Below the pieces are notes generated by a model. The model worked only from the letters and a program-made list of their open reading frames with translations, ran no database searches and was not told the origin of the DNA. A stretch of 64,000 nucleotides of DNA from Kuschelorhynchus macadamiae (lineage: Eukaryota > Arthropoda > Insecta > Coleoptera > Curculionidae). The position numbers and the translations under genes are program-made. The DNA lies in the NCBI GenBank assembly GCA_030620095.1, contig JAUTXW010000877.1:124001-188000 (forward strand), read 5' to 3'. Below, in pieces: positions 1 to 11,089 of the stretch. Each line of letters begins with the position of its first letter. Position 1 is the stretch's first letter.

Positions 1-1640
1 AAGGAGTTATTAGCATTTAAATTAAAAAAAATTTTTACTGTTCCCCACCATCATATTTTATGCGATAGAGAAATACCTCAAACAAACAAAGTTACCTATT
101 CTTTACTGTTTACAATAGCTGAATTAAAAATATATCTTTATCTGCATATTTTTGAGAAAAACGCTGTTTTCTAATTGGTCGTGACAGTTGCGCTCCCTAG
201 CGGCCATATTTCAAATTGGAAAATAATTTCCAGCGATTTCCCTTGGCCGGTTTACCTATTAATTTTTTGTGCCCCAATAAACGTTTACCGAGTTATGGCC
301 GGCGTCCATTCTAAACTTTTAAAACTATCTGTACCTTTTTTGATATAATTTAATTATAATTTAAAATTTTAAAAGTAGCAATTTTCACGAAAAAAATAAA
401 GTTGAAAGAGAGCTTATTGAAAAGCGACTTCGTATTATTACTTTAAAACCCAGCAAAGCTATCATTTCATTATGATGCAGATTTTTAGCATAATAAAGCT
501 GTCTCCTTAACAAGTATAATGCAGAGGCTTAGTATCGTTAAAAAAAAGCCATTTTTTTTACTACTTAGGAGGATTTTCCTTTTACCTTTTCAAATCCGTA
601 ACGATTTTATAAAATCCATCCTATCCGTAGATCCGGCTTTTAAAATTGATGAACTTAGACCTGTAAAGGGGGCGGACATTGACTCGTAATAGTCCAGGAG
701 ACAGAGCCATTTTTCAAGTCGGACTTCAAGAAAATTAGACAGCTGGTCATTTCTTTAATTGTAGTTTTTTGAGAACTTTTTGTGAACTAGCCAAAATCTA
801 TATTGGTAGATCATCTGGAAGATCAAAAAAATTCGATAAATTTTTTCTAATATTAGGGTACATAGTCTTTTAGTTATACATATACATATACTGCCTTTTA
901 AAAAATTTTTAGGGAGTGCCATTTTGTTCTACAGTTTTGAATTCCTACCTATGCCACACTTGATTTTTGGCCATAATGTTGAATTGAATAGGTAATTTTT
1001 TCACTGATTTTTTATTTTTTAAGACCGTCAGTTTGTCCGGTCATGTTGAATCCGTACCAGTTTATTCCTATAGTCGAATGCGGTCTTATCATGCGGGTCC
1101 AAAGGTCACCAACATTATGAATCAAATCAGAAAACACAGTGAATACCAAAATGTTGTGTGATTCTTTTATCGAGCTATTAAATCTCGATGGGCTATTTAC
1201 AAATATACAGGGAGAAAGAAAATAGTTTTCTTTATTATATTACGCAATATTTTTAAGATAGCCACTTAATATTATTTTATATATTAAATGCCGAAGAACT
1301 AAATAAGAAAATTCGCTAAATATGTATTTGGTTAAAATTTTTTGGTTGCCAAAAACAAAAATACACAAAATGACAAGCGCCTTAATAAAGTCGGAAGGCG
1401 GTTCGAATCAGTGGAACAATCGGGATAAGTTCTGTTTATACAGCCACTTAATGAAAGTGAGATTTTTTTACCAATCACCAAAAATTATGAGCCCCGCTTG
1501 ACCTAAAAATCTAACCACTTATACAATGTCATTTATTTAAATGCGGGCCACCCCTGTGCAAAGAAAACTTGTTTTTTTTTGTATTGTGATAACAAAAAAA
1601 ATTTATTTTGCAAAAATATTATACACTTTTGTTAAAAACA
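1..1640. other. AT-rich intronic DNA, no gene recognised
   Basis: No convincing reading frame, RNA gene or complete element is visible. From about 905 to 1060 there are phrases of the degenerate repeat family seen again at 9841-10200, 17691-18240 and 19196-19620 (gccattttgttc, gaattcctacc, cacttgatttttgg). The rest is old intronic sequence of the CNG gene or unrecognised repeat. Confidence 0.5.
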
Positions 1641-1762
1641 CAAGATAATTAGATCTTTAGGTTTAAGGGTCCCTAGATGCCGGGGCATAGCTTAAAAACT
1701 ACTTATCCGATTTCTTCAAATTTCAGTCTAAAATTAAAGACCATGCATGCTGAAAATACAGG

Positions 1763-1763
<1 letters not shown>
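1641..1763 (+). repeat. Interspersed module, copy 1 (left end)
   Basis: The stretch reads agatctttaggtttaagggt, then ccctagatgccgg, then catagcttaaaaactactta with ccgatttcttcaaatttc. The same words occur in the same order at 19029-19195 and, more decayed, at 37737-37870. Copy 1 lacks the middle part (cgtcggtttg...tctgtctgtt) present in copy 2, so it carries an internal deletion. It runs directly into a TA microsatellite. Function and class are unknown. Confidence 0.6.

Positions 1764-1817
<54 letters not shown>
1764..1817. repeat. (TA)n microsatellite abutting element A1
   Basis: A run of about 26 TA units ends exactly where the inverted repeat of the DD41D element begins (caatgtgtccc at 1818). 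The element's TA target duplication is therefore embedded in the tract. Confidence 0.95.
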
Positions 1818-1822
<5 letters not shown>

Positions 1823-4454
1823 TGTCCCAAATTTGGCTTACATGCATTGCTATCTCGTAAACCGCTATAGCTACAGGGTGGGTTAAATTAGCAAAGTTTT
1901 AGAGAATTTTATTAAAAATTTGATGACTTTTTGATGTTTAGGATATCTTTTGTGGTTTTCAATATATTTGGTAAAAATCAAAATGGTGCATTTTCAACTT
2001 TTGCCCGTAGCTTCTAAATGACTCGTATTATGGTTTTATGGTTTATACATTATTAGGGCACTTTTATTAGAGGAACATTATGCAGGTAAAACGAAGTTTC
2101 TAGCTTCAATTGTTTTTGAGATATTGGCATCAACTTTTTATTTTCTTACCGACGCCATATTGGATTATTGTATTTTTGGAAAGATCTTTTTAAGAGCTTT
2201 CCAATGATGTATAACAAGGTAAGATTATTATTTTTCTTGAGCTCTAAAAACTAAAATAATTGTTTTTTTTAAGTAGGCTTTGATTACGCATGGCGGCCAT
2301 AATGAAACAAAAGAATGCCGCATGTCAACAATCATTTTGTGTTCCTGAATAGTACTTGTTATCATTTTCTCATTGTGCCGAGTTTTTACAAAGTTTATTT
2401 GAGTTTCTTATACTACTTAAAATGGAGGGTAATTATTCCAACGAAGAGAATTTGGATATGATAGAACTTTATTTTAAAGCAAATAGAAATACACAAGCAG
2501 CTGCGCGTTCATACGAAGAACAATTTCCAGACCGACATCAACCAAGCCAAAGGCATTTCAGATTTCTAATTGTAAACTTGTTAGCTTATGGGTAAAAATA
2601 TTAATTCAACCATCGATGTTTCAGATTTTCAACTAAGATATTATACTAACAGTGAATACCTAGTGACTAAAATGTAACTATCACATTATTGAAAATACCT
2701 AAACTAAATTTAAATTAACACATAAAAAAAATATAAGTTACACCACATGCCTCCCTCCATTTTCCACACATTTTTGACATTTCTCCAATACCTTCCGTGT
2801 AACCCTTCTTAAGGTGTTCCTGTTAATATTAGCAAAAACATCTCGGACTCTGTCTTCTAGCTCTCTGAGACTTTCTGGCGGAGAAAATTCGTAGACCTCA
2901 TTTTTTGCGTATCCCCATAAATAAAAATCGGGAGGAGTAATATCCGGTGACCTTGCCGGCCAAGCAACAGGGCCATTATTAGCGATAATATTTTCCCTGA
3001 AAGTATTTCTGAGGACCGCCATCATCTCTCTGGTACCGTGAGCCGGACAGCCATCTTGTTGGAACCAAATATTTTGCAGGTCGTTTGGGGGAACAGAATT
3101 TATAACTTCTGGAATAATTTGTTCCCGTAATAGTTGCAAATATCTGTTACCCGATAAATTTTCTTGGAAAATGAACGGCCCAATCAAACGGTTATCTAAA
3201 ATACAAATTGTTATGAGTGATTTAAAGCAGAAGTGCATTGTTTGGAATTACCTATAATGCCACACCACACATTGAACCCAAATTTTGTTTGTAAACGTCT
3301 TTCTTCTAAATTATGAGGATTCTCGGTGCCCCAGTAATGAGTATTATGTTTATTGAAAATTCCACAGTTTGTAAATCGTGTTTCATCTGTCCAAAGTACT
3401 TTAGAATGAAAGTTGGGTATTTGCTGTCATTTGTTGATGAACCATTCACTAAACGTGATTCTTCTAGCAAAATCATTTACCTGAAGACCCTGTACAATAG
3501 TAGGTTTATAGGGATGAAAGTGAAGTTTTTTCAAGACTCGTTGGACGGTTGATTTGGGAATTGCCTTTTGTTCTTCAATCTTTCTTACTGAGGTTGTTGG
3601 GTTGTCCCTGACACTTTCTATTATAGCTGTGTTTCTTGCTTCATTATCTATTGAATAGGTCTTTGGTTTCGGTTTCAAAAAAGACCCGTAGGCTAACAGG
3701 TTAACAATTAGAAATCTGAAATGCCTTTGGCTTGGTTGATGTCGGTCTGGAAATTGTTCTTCGTATGAATGCGCAGCTGCTTGTGTATTTCTATTTGCTT
3801 TAAAATAAAGTTCTATCATATCCAAATTCTCTTCGTTGGAATAATTACCCTCCATTTTAAGTAGTATAAGAAACTCAAATAAACTTTGTAAAAACTCGGC
3901 ACAATGAGAAAATGATAACAAGTACTATTCAGGAACACAAAATGATTGTTGACATGCGGCATTCTTTTGTTTCATTATGGCCGCCATGCGTAATCAAAGC
4001 CTACTTAAAAAAAACAATTATTTTGGTTTTTAGAGCTCAAGAAAAATAATAATCTTACCTTGTTATACATCATTGGAAAGCTCTTAAAAAGATCTTTCCA
4101 AAAATACAATAATCCAATATGGCGTCGGTAAGAAAATAAAAAGTTGATGCCAATATCTCAAAAACAATTAAAGCTAGAAACTTCGTTTTACCTGCATAAT
4201 GTTCCTCTAATAAAAGTGCCCTAATAATGTATAAACCATAAAACCATAATACGAGTCGTTTAGAAGCTACGGGCAAAAGCTGAAAATGCACCATTTTGAT
4301 TTTTCCCAATTATCTTGAAAACCACAAAAGATATCCTAAACTTCAAAACGTCATCAAATTTGTAATAAAATTCTCTAAAACTTTCCTAATTTAACCCACC
4401 CTGTAGCTATAGCGGTTTACGAGATAGCAATGCATGTAAGCCAAATTTGGGACA

Positions 4455-4459
<5 letters not shown>
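1818..4459 (-). mobile_element. DD41D mariner-superfamily element, family A copy 1, with ~775-bp TIRs
   Basis: The ends are caatgtgtcccaaatttgg at 1818 and its inverse ending at 4459, each flanked by TA. The inverted repeats are very long: 1818-2594 and 3684-4459 match base for base apart from a few substitutions. The transposase (minus strand) starts inside the right repeat, so the left repeat contains an inverted copy of its first 57 or so codons (visible as a + strand frame at 2422-2592). The unique centre is only about 1.1 kb. Copy 2 (19645-22265) has the same organisation in the opposite orientation, so this is the family's structure and not a local accident. Confidence 0.9.
2738..3855 (-). 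pseudogene. DD41D transposase, family A copy 1 (one premature stop)
   Basis: The product would be a cut-and-paste transposase of the Tc1/mariner superfamily, acting in the nucleus on the flanking TIRs. I take the start at the Met of MEGNYSNEENLDMIELYF (3855). An N-terminal helix-turn-helix pair (TSVRKIEEQKAIPKSTVQ) leads to the catalytic domain: WTDETRF (first D), WFQQDGCPAH (second D), ITPPDFYLWG (third D). I count 41 residues between the last two, hence DD41D. A 56-bp intron (3196-3251) interrupts the gene just before NRLIGPF. One TGC-to-TGA change at about 3433 truncates it after WFINK. The rest is open to the stop at 2738, so this copy decayed recently. An intact length of about 353 residues is normal for the superfamily. 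Confidence 0.88.

Positions 4460-4491
<32 letters not shown>
4460..4491. repeat. (TA)n between elements A1 and B
   Basis: About 16 TA units separate the end of element A1 (...cacattg at 4459) from the first base of element B (cagggtggccc at 4492). Both elements use TA as target, so the tract contains the duplications of both. Confidence 0.95.
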
Positions 4492-4494
<3 letters not shown>

Positions 4495-4837
4495 GGTGGC
4501 CCATCGAAAACGAACCGCAAGGCATAACGGCCAGGGTAATTTTTTTTCAAAAAATCCAAAAACACGTCAATTTTGTTTGTGAGGGGGACAACTTTTGCCC
4601 TTAAAATGATCGCAAAATTTTCAACCCTCTAAGCGGGGGTGTCATCCCCCAAACTTTTTCAAATGGGAAGAGGGGTCAAGTGGTACCGCAATGAAAAGGG
4701 CTTTCTATTCTCTATATATTCCCGCTTTGGTTTTGAAAATCGGTCAAGTCATTTAGAAAATATGAAGGATTGAAATTTGAAAAATACATTTTTCAAAAAA
4801 CGCATAAATTGAATTAAATAAAAAAAAACTTACCGTA

Positions 4838-5911
4838 TTAATGAAGCAAATGCTGAAAATGTTGCCCGTCGACCTCCATACAGTAATACAAATTAGCTTC
4901 AAATCGTTCTCGAACATTCTGAAGAACTTGAGGGGTCACTTCGCGACAAACGTCAATAATTCGTGTTCGCAGATCTTCTAATGAGGCAAGTGGAGTACTA
5001 TACACTTTACTTTTTATGTGTCCCCATAGAAAAAAGTCTAAAGGAGTCAAGTCGGGTGACCGGGGAGGCCACTCAATGGCACCCCTTCGTCCTATCCACC
5101 GCCCGGGAAAGTTAGTGTTTAAATAATTACGCACATTTTGAGAGTAATGTGGAGGTACACCGTCTTGTTGAAATATCAGTTCCGCTTCAACGTATCCAGG
5201 ATTATTTTCGATGATGTCAGTTAGGGCTGGGTCGATGGTATTTTCCAGTAAATCTAAGTACATATCACCTGTTAGAGTTCCAGGAAGAAAAAAAGGACCC
5301 ACAATAGAATTTCCAAAAATACCAGCCCACACGTTCAATTTCTGAGGATGTTGTGTGTGCACCTCGTGAAATACCCTGGGGTTGTTCTCAGCCCAGTACC
5401 GACAGTTATGCCGATTAACTACACCGTTCAAAAAGAAAGCGCACTCATCCGAAAAACACACATTGAATAGAAAATTATTATTATTGGCCACTCATTCACT
5501 AATAATTTCACAAAATTGCAAGCGGCGATCAAAATCGTCTTCGTTGAGTTCTTGTACCAACTGAATTTTATACGGGTGGAAATGGTGTTTTTTCAATATT
5601 CTTTGGACACTTGTACGATTCACGCCGGTCTCATTGGCTAATTTTCTTGTACTCAGCGTACTATCCATGGCAACTTGGCCCAATACAAAGACCTCCATAG
5701 CTTCATTTACTACAGGATTTTCCATCTGCCTCTTTTTATTCATAAGGGATCCAGTTTCGCGAAATTTTGCTACTAACTCGCGAACAATTTTGCCGGAAAG
5801 GTGTTTTTCAGGATGTCGTTCATTAAATATCTGCGCAACCCGATTGCCACATTCATTATTTTTAAAATAAAGTTCGATTATTTCCACTTTTTCTGCAAGT
5901 GAGTACACCAT
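4838..5911 (-). pseudogene. DD41D transposase of element B (single in-frame TGA)
   Basis: A DDE transposase of the Tc1/mariner superfamily, intronless in this copy. The chosen start is the Met of MVYSLAEKVEIIELYF at 5911. An upstream in-frame Met exists but would add a non-conserved leader. The HTH region holds STRKLANETGVNRTSVQRIL. Catalytic motifs are CFSDECAF, IFQQDGVPPH and LTPLDFFLWG, with 41 residues between the second and third Asp. One TGA at 5492-5494, after LQFCEIISE, splits the frame into 139 and 217 codons. Everything else is open. Compared with family A the protein is clearly a different family with the same spacing. Confidence 0.88.
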
Positions 5912-6162
5912 AATTATTGATAAAAAATTTAATGATATTGAGAAATTTAAACGCACAAGTTACAGAACAGCTATCTAGCAACTACCGCACCTGATCGTTG
6001 TGGCATGTCAAATCACTAAAATCAGCAGTAAACATCTAAAATAACAGGACAAAAATAGCGAATTGGTCGAAGGAATTTATCCTTATCATTTACTCTGATA
6101 ATTTGTAAATAAACATTTTAAATTTCAATCCTTCATATTTTCTAAATGACTTGACCGATTTT

Positions 6163-8021
6163 CAGTGGCGGCTCGTGGTGTTTAGGCTAGGGTAGGCGAC
6201 AACCACAATAATTTCAAGAATAATGACGTTATAAGAAAACGTTAAGCCGCGTACACACTTAGCTGACAACTAAGTTTTATAAATTAAATTTATCCGCCTA
6301 TCTTTTAAAAGGGCGAATTTACTTATTATGACATCCGTAAAGTTATCAGCCTTCTGTAAGGAGCAGAACAACTCTTTTTCTATTGAAATTAGCGCAAGTG
6401 ACGATAAACGTTCATTTTTTATTGTGTTGCGAGAATACGTTTTTATTCGCTTTAAACAAGAGAAATGTCTTTCCACTGAGGTACTTGTAATAGGTATGGT
6501 AGCAATTAACGCAAAAAGTTTGTAACTTTCAGGAAATATTTCTTGAAGTTCATTTTTTACGAAATGTTTTAAAATTGCCTCGACGCTCAGCAATGCAAAT
6601 TGTTCATCGAGATATATTACACTAAGCTCATTAATTAATTTTTGTTTGTCAAAGAAATTTTTATAAAAGTTGGTCACATTCGTCACAAATTCAAGCGGAA
6701 AATTTTTGCTATATTCTTCGAATTTTGAGGAATCCGCTAAAGAAAAATATAATAACTGAGACATATCTGCAAACCTAACTTCTATTTGAGTCATAATATT
6801 GTCAATTATCTCATAAAATAAAATGCGTAAAGAACTTTGCTCATCGCCTTTAATGGTGTCCGATAACTTAATTCTTTTTGACAATTGCCCTGAGTCCCTA
6901 TTATTAAAAATCCTTGTTTGGGCTTGTTCAAATATTGTATTAAACATTGTCTCATTTCTCAATAACTTGATACGATCTCTTACCATAAATATTTCCTTTT
7001 TACAATAGGTGATGTCCAATGATTTTTTCTGTAGAATGTTGAAAAGGGGGTCAGTTATGTCAAAAATATGTTTATACACAACGGTAAGAAACGAAAATTC
7101 TAAATCGTTCATAAATTTAAGATATCCCTTGGCCCCGTTTATTGACTCAGCCGATGATGATTGGTCGTCAATAATTTTAGAAAAAACTAATTTTAGGCCT
7201 TCCCATTCAGAGTGCAAGATTTGAATGATTTTAGAACGGGAAGCCCACCTGGTTTCTGAACTGGAAGAAATCCTCTTTCCTATCGTCGAATCTAAAGTAA
7301 ATGTCCGTTTTGCAGACTGATGAAAAAATCCGGGAATCGAGGCGCACTTGCGAAAAAAATTCGGCAATTTTTTATATTTTTTGAACCAGTTTGTAAAACC
7401 AAATTCAATCTGTGCGCACTACAATGCGTAAACAAAGCAAAAAGAGCATCATCTTTAACTTTTTTTTGCAAACCATTCAATGAACCTGCCATCACACTAG
7501 CACCATCGTAGCATTGCCCAACTAATTTTGTTTTATAATCGAAATTGCCTATGACTGTAACAATTAATCCATACATTGCGTCCGCTGTTCTGTCTTCGCT
7601 AACGTCATGAAAACCCAAGAAACTTTCTTTGATCTCACCGTATTTATTAACGTACCGAATTGAAATCGCACATTGGGACTTCTCAGAAATATCCGTGTAT
7701 CGTCAGCTTGCACTGCAAAAAACAACGACTCTTTTATCTCCCTATGAATTGTATCTGCAAGGTAATCGGAAATACAGGATATCAAATCATTCTGGATAGT
7801 TTTTGATAAACCAGAAAAAATATTTCCAATTTTTTTTAAATGTTGTTGTATTTTGTTATCACGTTTAATTAAGAGATTAAAAGTTTCCCGAAAATTTCCC
7901 GCACTAACGGAATCGCTTTTTTCATTATGGCCTCTGAAAGATAATTCTTGCTTTGCTAGGTGACACGTAACATCGACCAAATAGCTCATTAGAAGTCTGT
8001 TTTTTCTCACCTCCTCATTAT
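6163..8021 (-). mobile_element. hAT relic inserted in element B
   Basis: The left boundary is a hAT-type terminus, cagtggcggctcgtggtg, at 6163, placed exactly where the right arm of element B is interrupted. The right boundary at about 8021 has no matching terminus, and the transposase lacks its N-terminus there. The 5-prime end has therefore been deleted, and the 8-bp target duplication expected of hAT elements cannot be found. Confidence 0.8.
6270..8021 (-). pseudogene. hAT transposase (TTF/ZMYM-like type), broken
   Basis: Three overlapping frames (8021-7564, 7618-7292, 7367-6270) join into one hAT transposase of the type with a DUF4371-like domain. Visible blocks are VDVTCHLAKQELSFRGHNE, then LVGQCYDGASVMAG with HCSAHRLNLVL, and a C-terminal dimerisation block with IPITSTSVERHFSCLKRIK. 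At least two frameshifts and the missing N-terminus (no zinc-finger part) show it is dead. It is the same family as the hAT at 14352-16575. The antisense frames over this region are shadows. Confidence 0.85.
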
Positions 8022-8266
8022 AAAAACCACAGCGGGAATGTATAGAGAATAGAAAGCCCTTTTCATTGCGGTACCACTTGACCCCTCTTCCCATTTGAAA
8101 AAGTTTGGGGGATGACACCCCCGCTTAGAGGGTTGAAAATTTTGCGATCATTTTAAAGGCAAAAATTGTCCCCCTCACGAACAAAATTGACGTGTTTTTG
8201 GATTTTTTGAAAAAAAAAATTACCATGGCCGTTATGCCTTGCGGTACGTTTTCGATGGGCCACCCT

Positions 8267-8398
<132 letters not shown>

Positions 8399-8532
8399 TA
8401 GAAATGTACACGAAAAAATCCAAAGGAAAAAGACTTAAGTTAGAATGCAAAAATGGATATTCGTAATGCAATTTATGATTTATACATGTCAAAGACTAAT
8501 ATAATCCTTCAGAAACTTTTTAATATTATAGA

Positions 8533-9581
8533 CTAAAAAATATCATCATCACTTAAAAAGTCCTCATCTTCTGAGTCGTCCTCAAAGGGCGCAATGATCA
8601 TTGGTGCTATTTCGACATCTAGAACTCGTTCACGATTCCACCAATCCCATATTAATTTCTCCGTTCCACAAATGTCTTACAGTACTCCGGCGTAATATAA
8701 TTTAATGAATCTTGCCAAACAATTTGCACTTCATCTGATGTAAGACCATCGTTCATGTGTTTTTTGTAATATGATTTTGCCCCAACCCATATTAATTCTA
8801 TTGCATTAAACTGGCAATGGTATGGCAGCAGTCGTAAAACCTCATGCCCATTTTCCCATAATATTTCATCTACGGCATATATTGTTGGTTTTTTAGTAGA
8901 TTTTGCCATTAAAAGAAGTTCTAGTTTCAGCATATTGGGTAAAGGATTTTCTTTTTGTTTTATTAGCCAGTCATAAATATCACATTTCTTCCGGGATGAA
9001 GTAGGTTGTTTATTTAAGATTCTTGAATAATAAGATTTCCATTAGAAAATATCCAAGTCTCGTCTAAAAATACCACTTTTCTAAATTTTGAATTAACATT
9101 TTCCGTGTATTTCTTTAAAAACTGGATACGCTGACTTGCTATATGTGGTAACTCGCATAAAAATCTTCGATTACAATTCTTATTTATATCAAAAATCCAA
9201 CATTTTTATTAATTTTGCCAACGATTTTAGTCCAATTTCCAATATGCCTCGATTTTTTAAAGCTTCTTTTAAAACTTGAACTTATATTAGTTTTTGATGT
9301 GTATAATAAATTGCATTACGAACATCCATCTTTACATTGTCACTTAAGTCTTCTGTCTTTGGTTTTTTTGGTGTACATTTCTTAATCTTGTTCGGTAGTA
9401 AATTATATTTTTTTTCATGCCCAATTTTCTGCACAGTCCTTATACCGATTCCCAGAGCTTTTGCTACTGTCTGCTGGATATTGGCCGGTGAATTTTCATT
9501 TTCGTAATATTTTATTAGATTTAATACCGTTTTTTTCGCTTGTGGATGCAAAAAACCCGAAAATTGTTTTCTATTACTCAT
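8533..9581 (-). pseudogene. Tc1-like (IS630 superfamily) transposase, internally deleted
   Basis: Pieces in order on the minus strand: an N-terminal HTH region (AKALGIGIRTVQKIGHEKK, start 9581), then CELPHIASQRIQFLKKY leading to VVFLDETWIF (first catalytic D, about 9075), then KPTIYAVDEILWENGHE with LPYHCQFNAIELIW, where E is the third catalytic residue, and an acidic tail (EDDSEDEDFLSDDD) ending at 8533. The segment that should carry the middle Asp (a V/M-D-N-A-type motif) is missing between about 8935 and 9050, and frames shift at both sides. It is a different branch from the DD41D elements, with Glu as the last catalytic residue. I see no clear terminal repeats. Confidence 0.8.
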
Positions 9582-9840
9582 TTGTCACTGACTTCGCAAT
9601 CTGACTTTAAAATGACATCGCTCAAAGATTTTTGCAACTGCTGGTATTAATATGTTTATCCTCTTTTTTCATATGAAAATATCATAGAATATGATTACAC
9701 GTAATAAAAGAAAAACAAACTTAAAAAGTTTGTCGTTGATAAATCGTATGACCCGCACGATAAAACTGCTTTTGACTATAAATCACAATTAGTTTTGTGC
9801 AGAATTTGTAGTTAATTGAATAGGAACATTTCTTTACGTT

Positions 9841-10200
9841 TATTTTTCAAAAATTTTATTTGGCCACCATTTGTTCTGCCATTTTAAATTCTTACCAGGT
9901 CTCTCAGGTTGCCATTCTTGAATTAGTACCAGTTCATTTTTATGTTCTTTTGCGCAAAATTTGAGATAAATTAGATCATTAGTTTTTTATTAATAATTCT
10001 TTAACATTTCATTAGACCATTATCTTATTCGCGCTATGTTGGATATTTACTAAAATATTACCAGTTCACCTCCATAAGGCTGTTAATATTTTATCAAAAT
10101 TTATGAATCGGACTTATTGGATGTTTACCGAAATGTTACCAGGTTACCCTTAATTTTTGATCAAAATTTCAAGTCAATCAGGTAAGAAAACATATTTTTG
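9841..10200 (+). repeat. Degenerate repeat array, block 1
   Basis: Successive units carry the phrases gccaccatttgttctgccat, aattcttaccag, tacttgatttt-like and aaaatttgagataaattag, spaced roughly 100-130 bp apart. The same phrases recur in blocks at 17691-18240 (same orientation) and 19196-19620 (inverted). Units are too diverged to align exactly by eye. No protein is predicted. Confidence 0.6.
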
Positions 10201-10390
10201 GCATCTAAGGACCTTAAAACGTGAAGATCTGTAAAAACCTGGAAGGTTATATAGAATCGCTATATGTATACGAATGTGCCTATACATGATTTAATTTCCA
10301 TAATATCAAACTTATTTTACCTCAATAATATTGACAACTCACTTTTAGATCTGACTGAAGCATATCTCACGACAACATATTTTGTTTTTC

Positions 10391-11089
10391 TGTACGGTCA
10401 CCAGTGGCAGCCAATATCTTCATGAAAGCTTTTGAGGAAGAAGCCTTAGAGTGGTCTCCATTAAAGCCAGTGGTTTAGATATGTAGACGATACTTTTGTA
10501 ATATGGCCGCATGGTTCAGAAAACATCCTCGTGTTTGTTGATCATCTGAATCAATAACATGCTAATATAAAATTTAAAAGCGAAACTGAATTAGAAGGCA
10601 CGACTTCTTTTCTAGATATTCTTGTACAAACGAAAAAGGGGAGTTCCTTAGCATACTCTGTATATATAGGAATTCAAGGCATACGAACAGATTCCTAAAT
10701 AATTCTCATCATCATCCGACACAAAAGCAATCAGTTATTAATTCTTTGGTTTGCAGAGCCCACGCGATTTGTGACCAAAATTCTTTACAATCGGAAACAG
10801 AGAAACTGACTCAAGCTTTAAGAGGGAATGGCTATTGCACTGGCGATATTAGACGATCAATTAGAAAATATAACAATCATACTCCACGAAATGATACTAA
10901 TAAGGAATTACCGATAGGAAATGTAGTTCGTCAATTTATACGCGGAACCACAGAAAAGATTGCAAGGTTACTTCGCCGGTCCAACATAGGTACAATCTTC
11001 AACACACACAAGAAAATTGAACAATGTTTGCGATCGCCAAAGGACATTATTCCTTTCCAAACAGAAGAAGTATATGCAATTTCTTGTTC
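10391..11089 (+). pseudogene. PLE copy 1: RT C-terminus and linker
   Basis: PLEs encode a reverse transcriptase related to telomerase fused to a GIY-YIG endonuclease. Here the palm motif reads RYVDDTFVIWPHG around 10480, followed by FLDILVQ, the RT thumb/linker (HHHPTQKQSVINSL, NSLQSETEKLTQALRGN) and LLRRSNIGTIFNTHKKI. Several in-frame stops and frameshifts are present upstream of 10746. The last 138 codons to 11162 look open, but after 11089 they are hAT sequence and not PLE. Confidence 0.85.

Noticed and set aside
3313..3552. Frames antisense to the DD41D transposase (also 20554-20793, 5634-5870)
   Set aside because: They are shadows of the transposase codons on the other strand.
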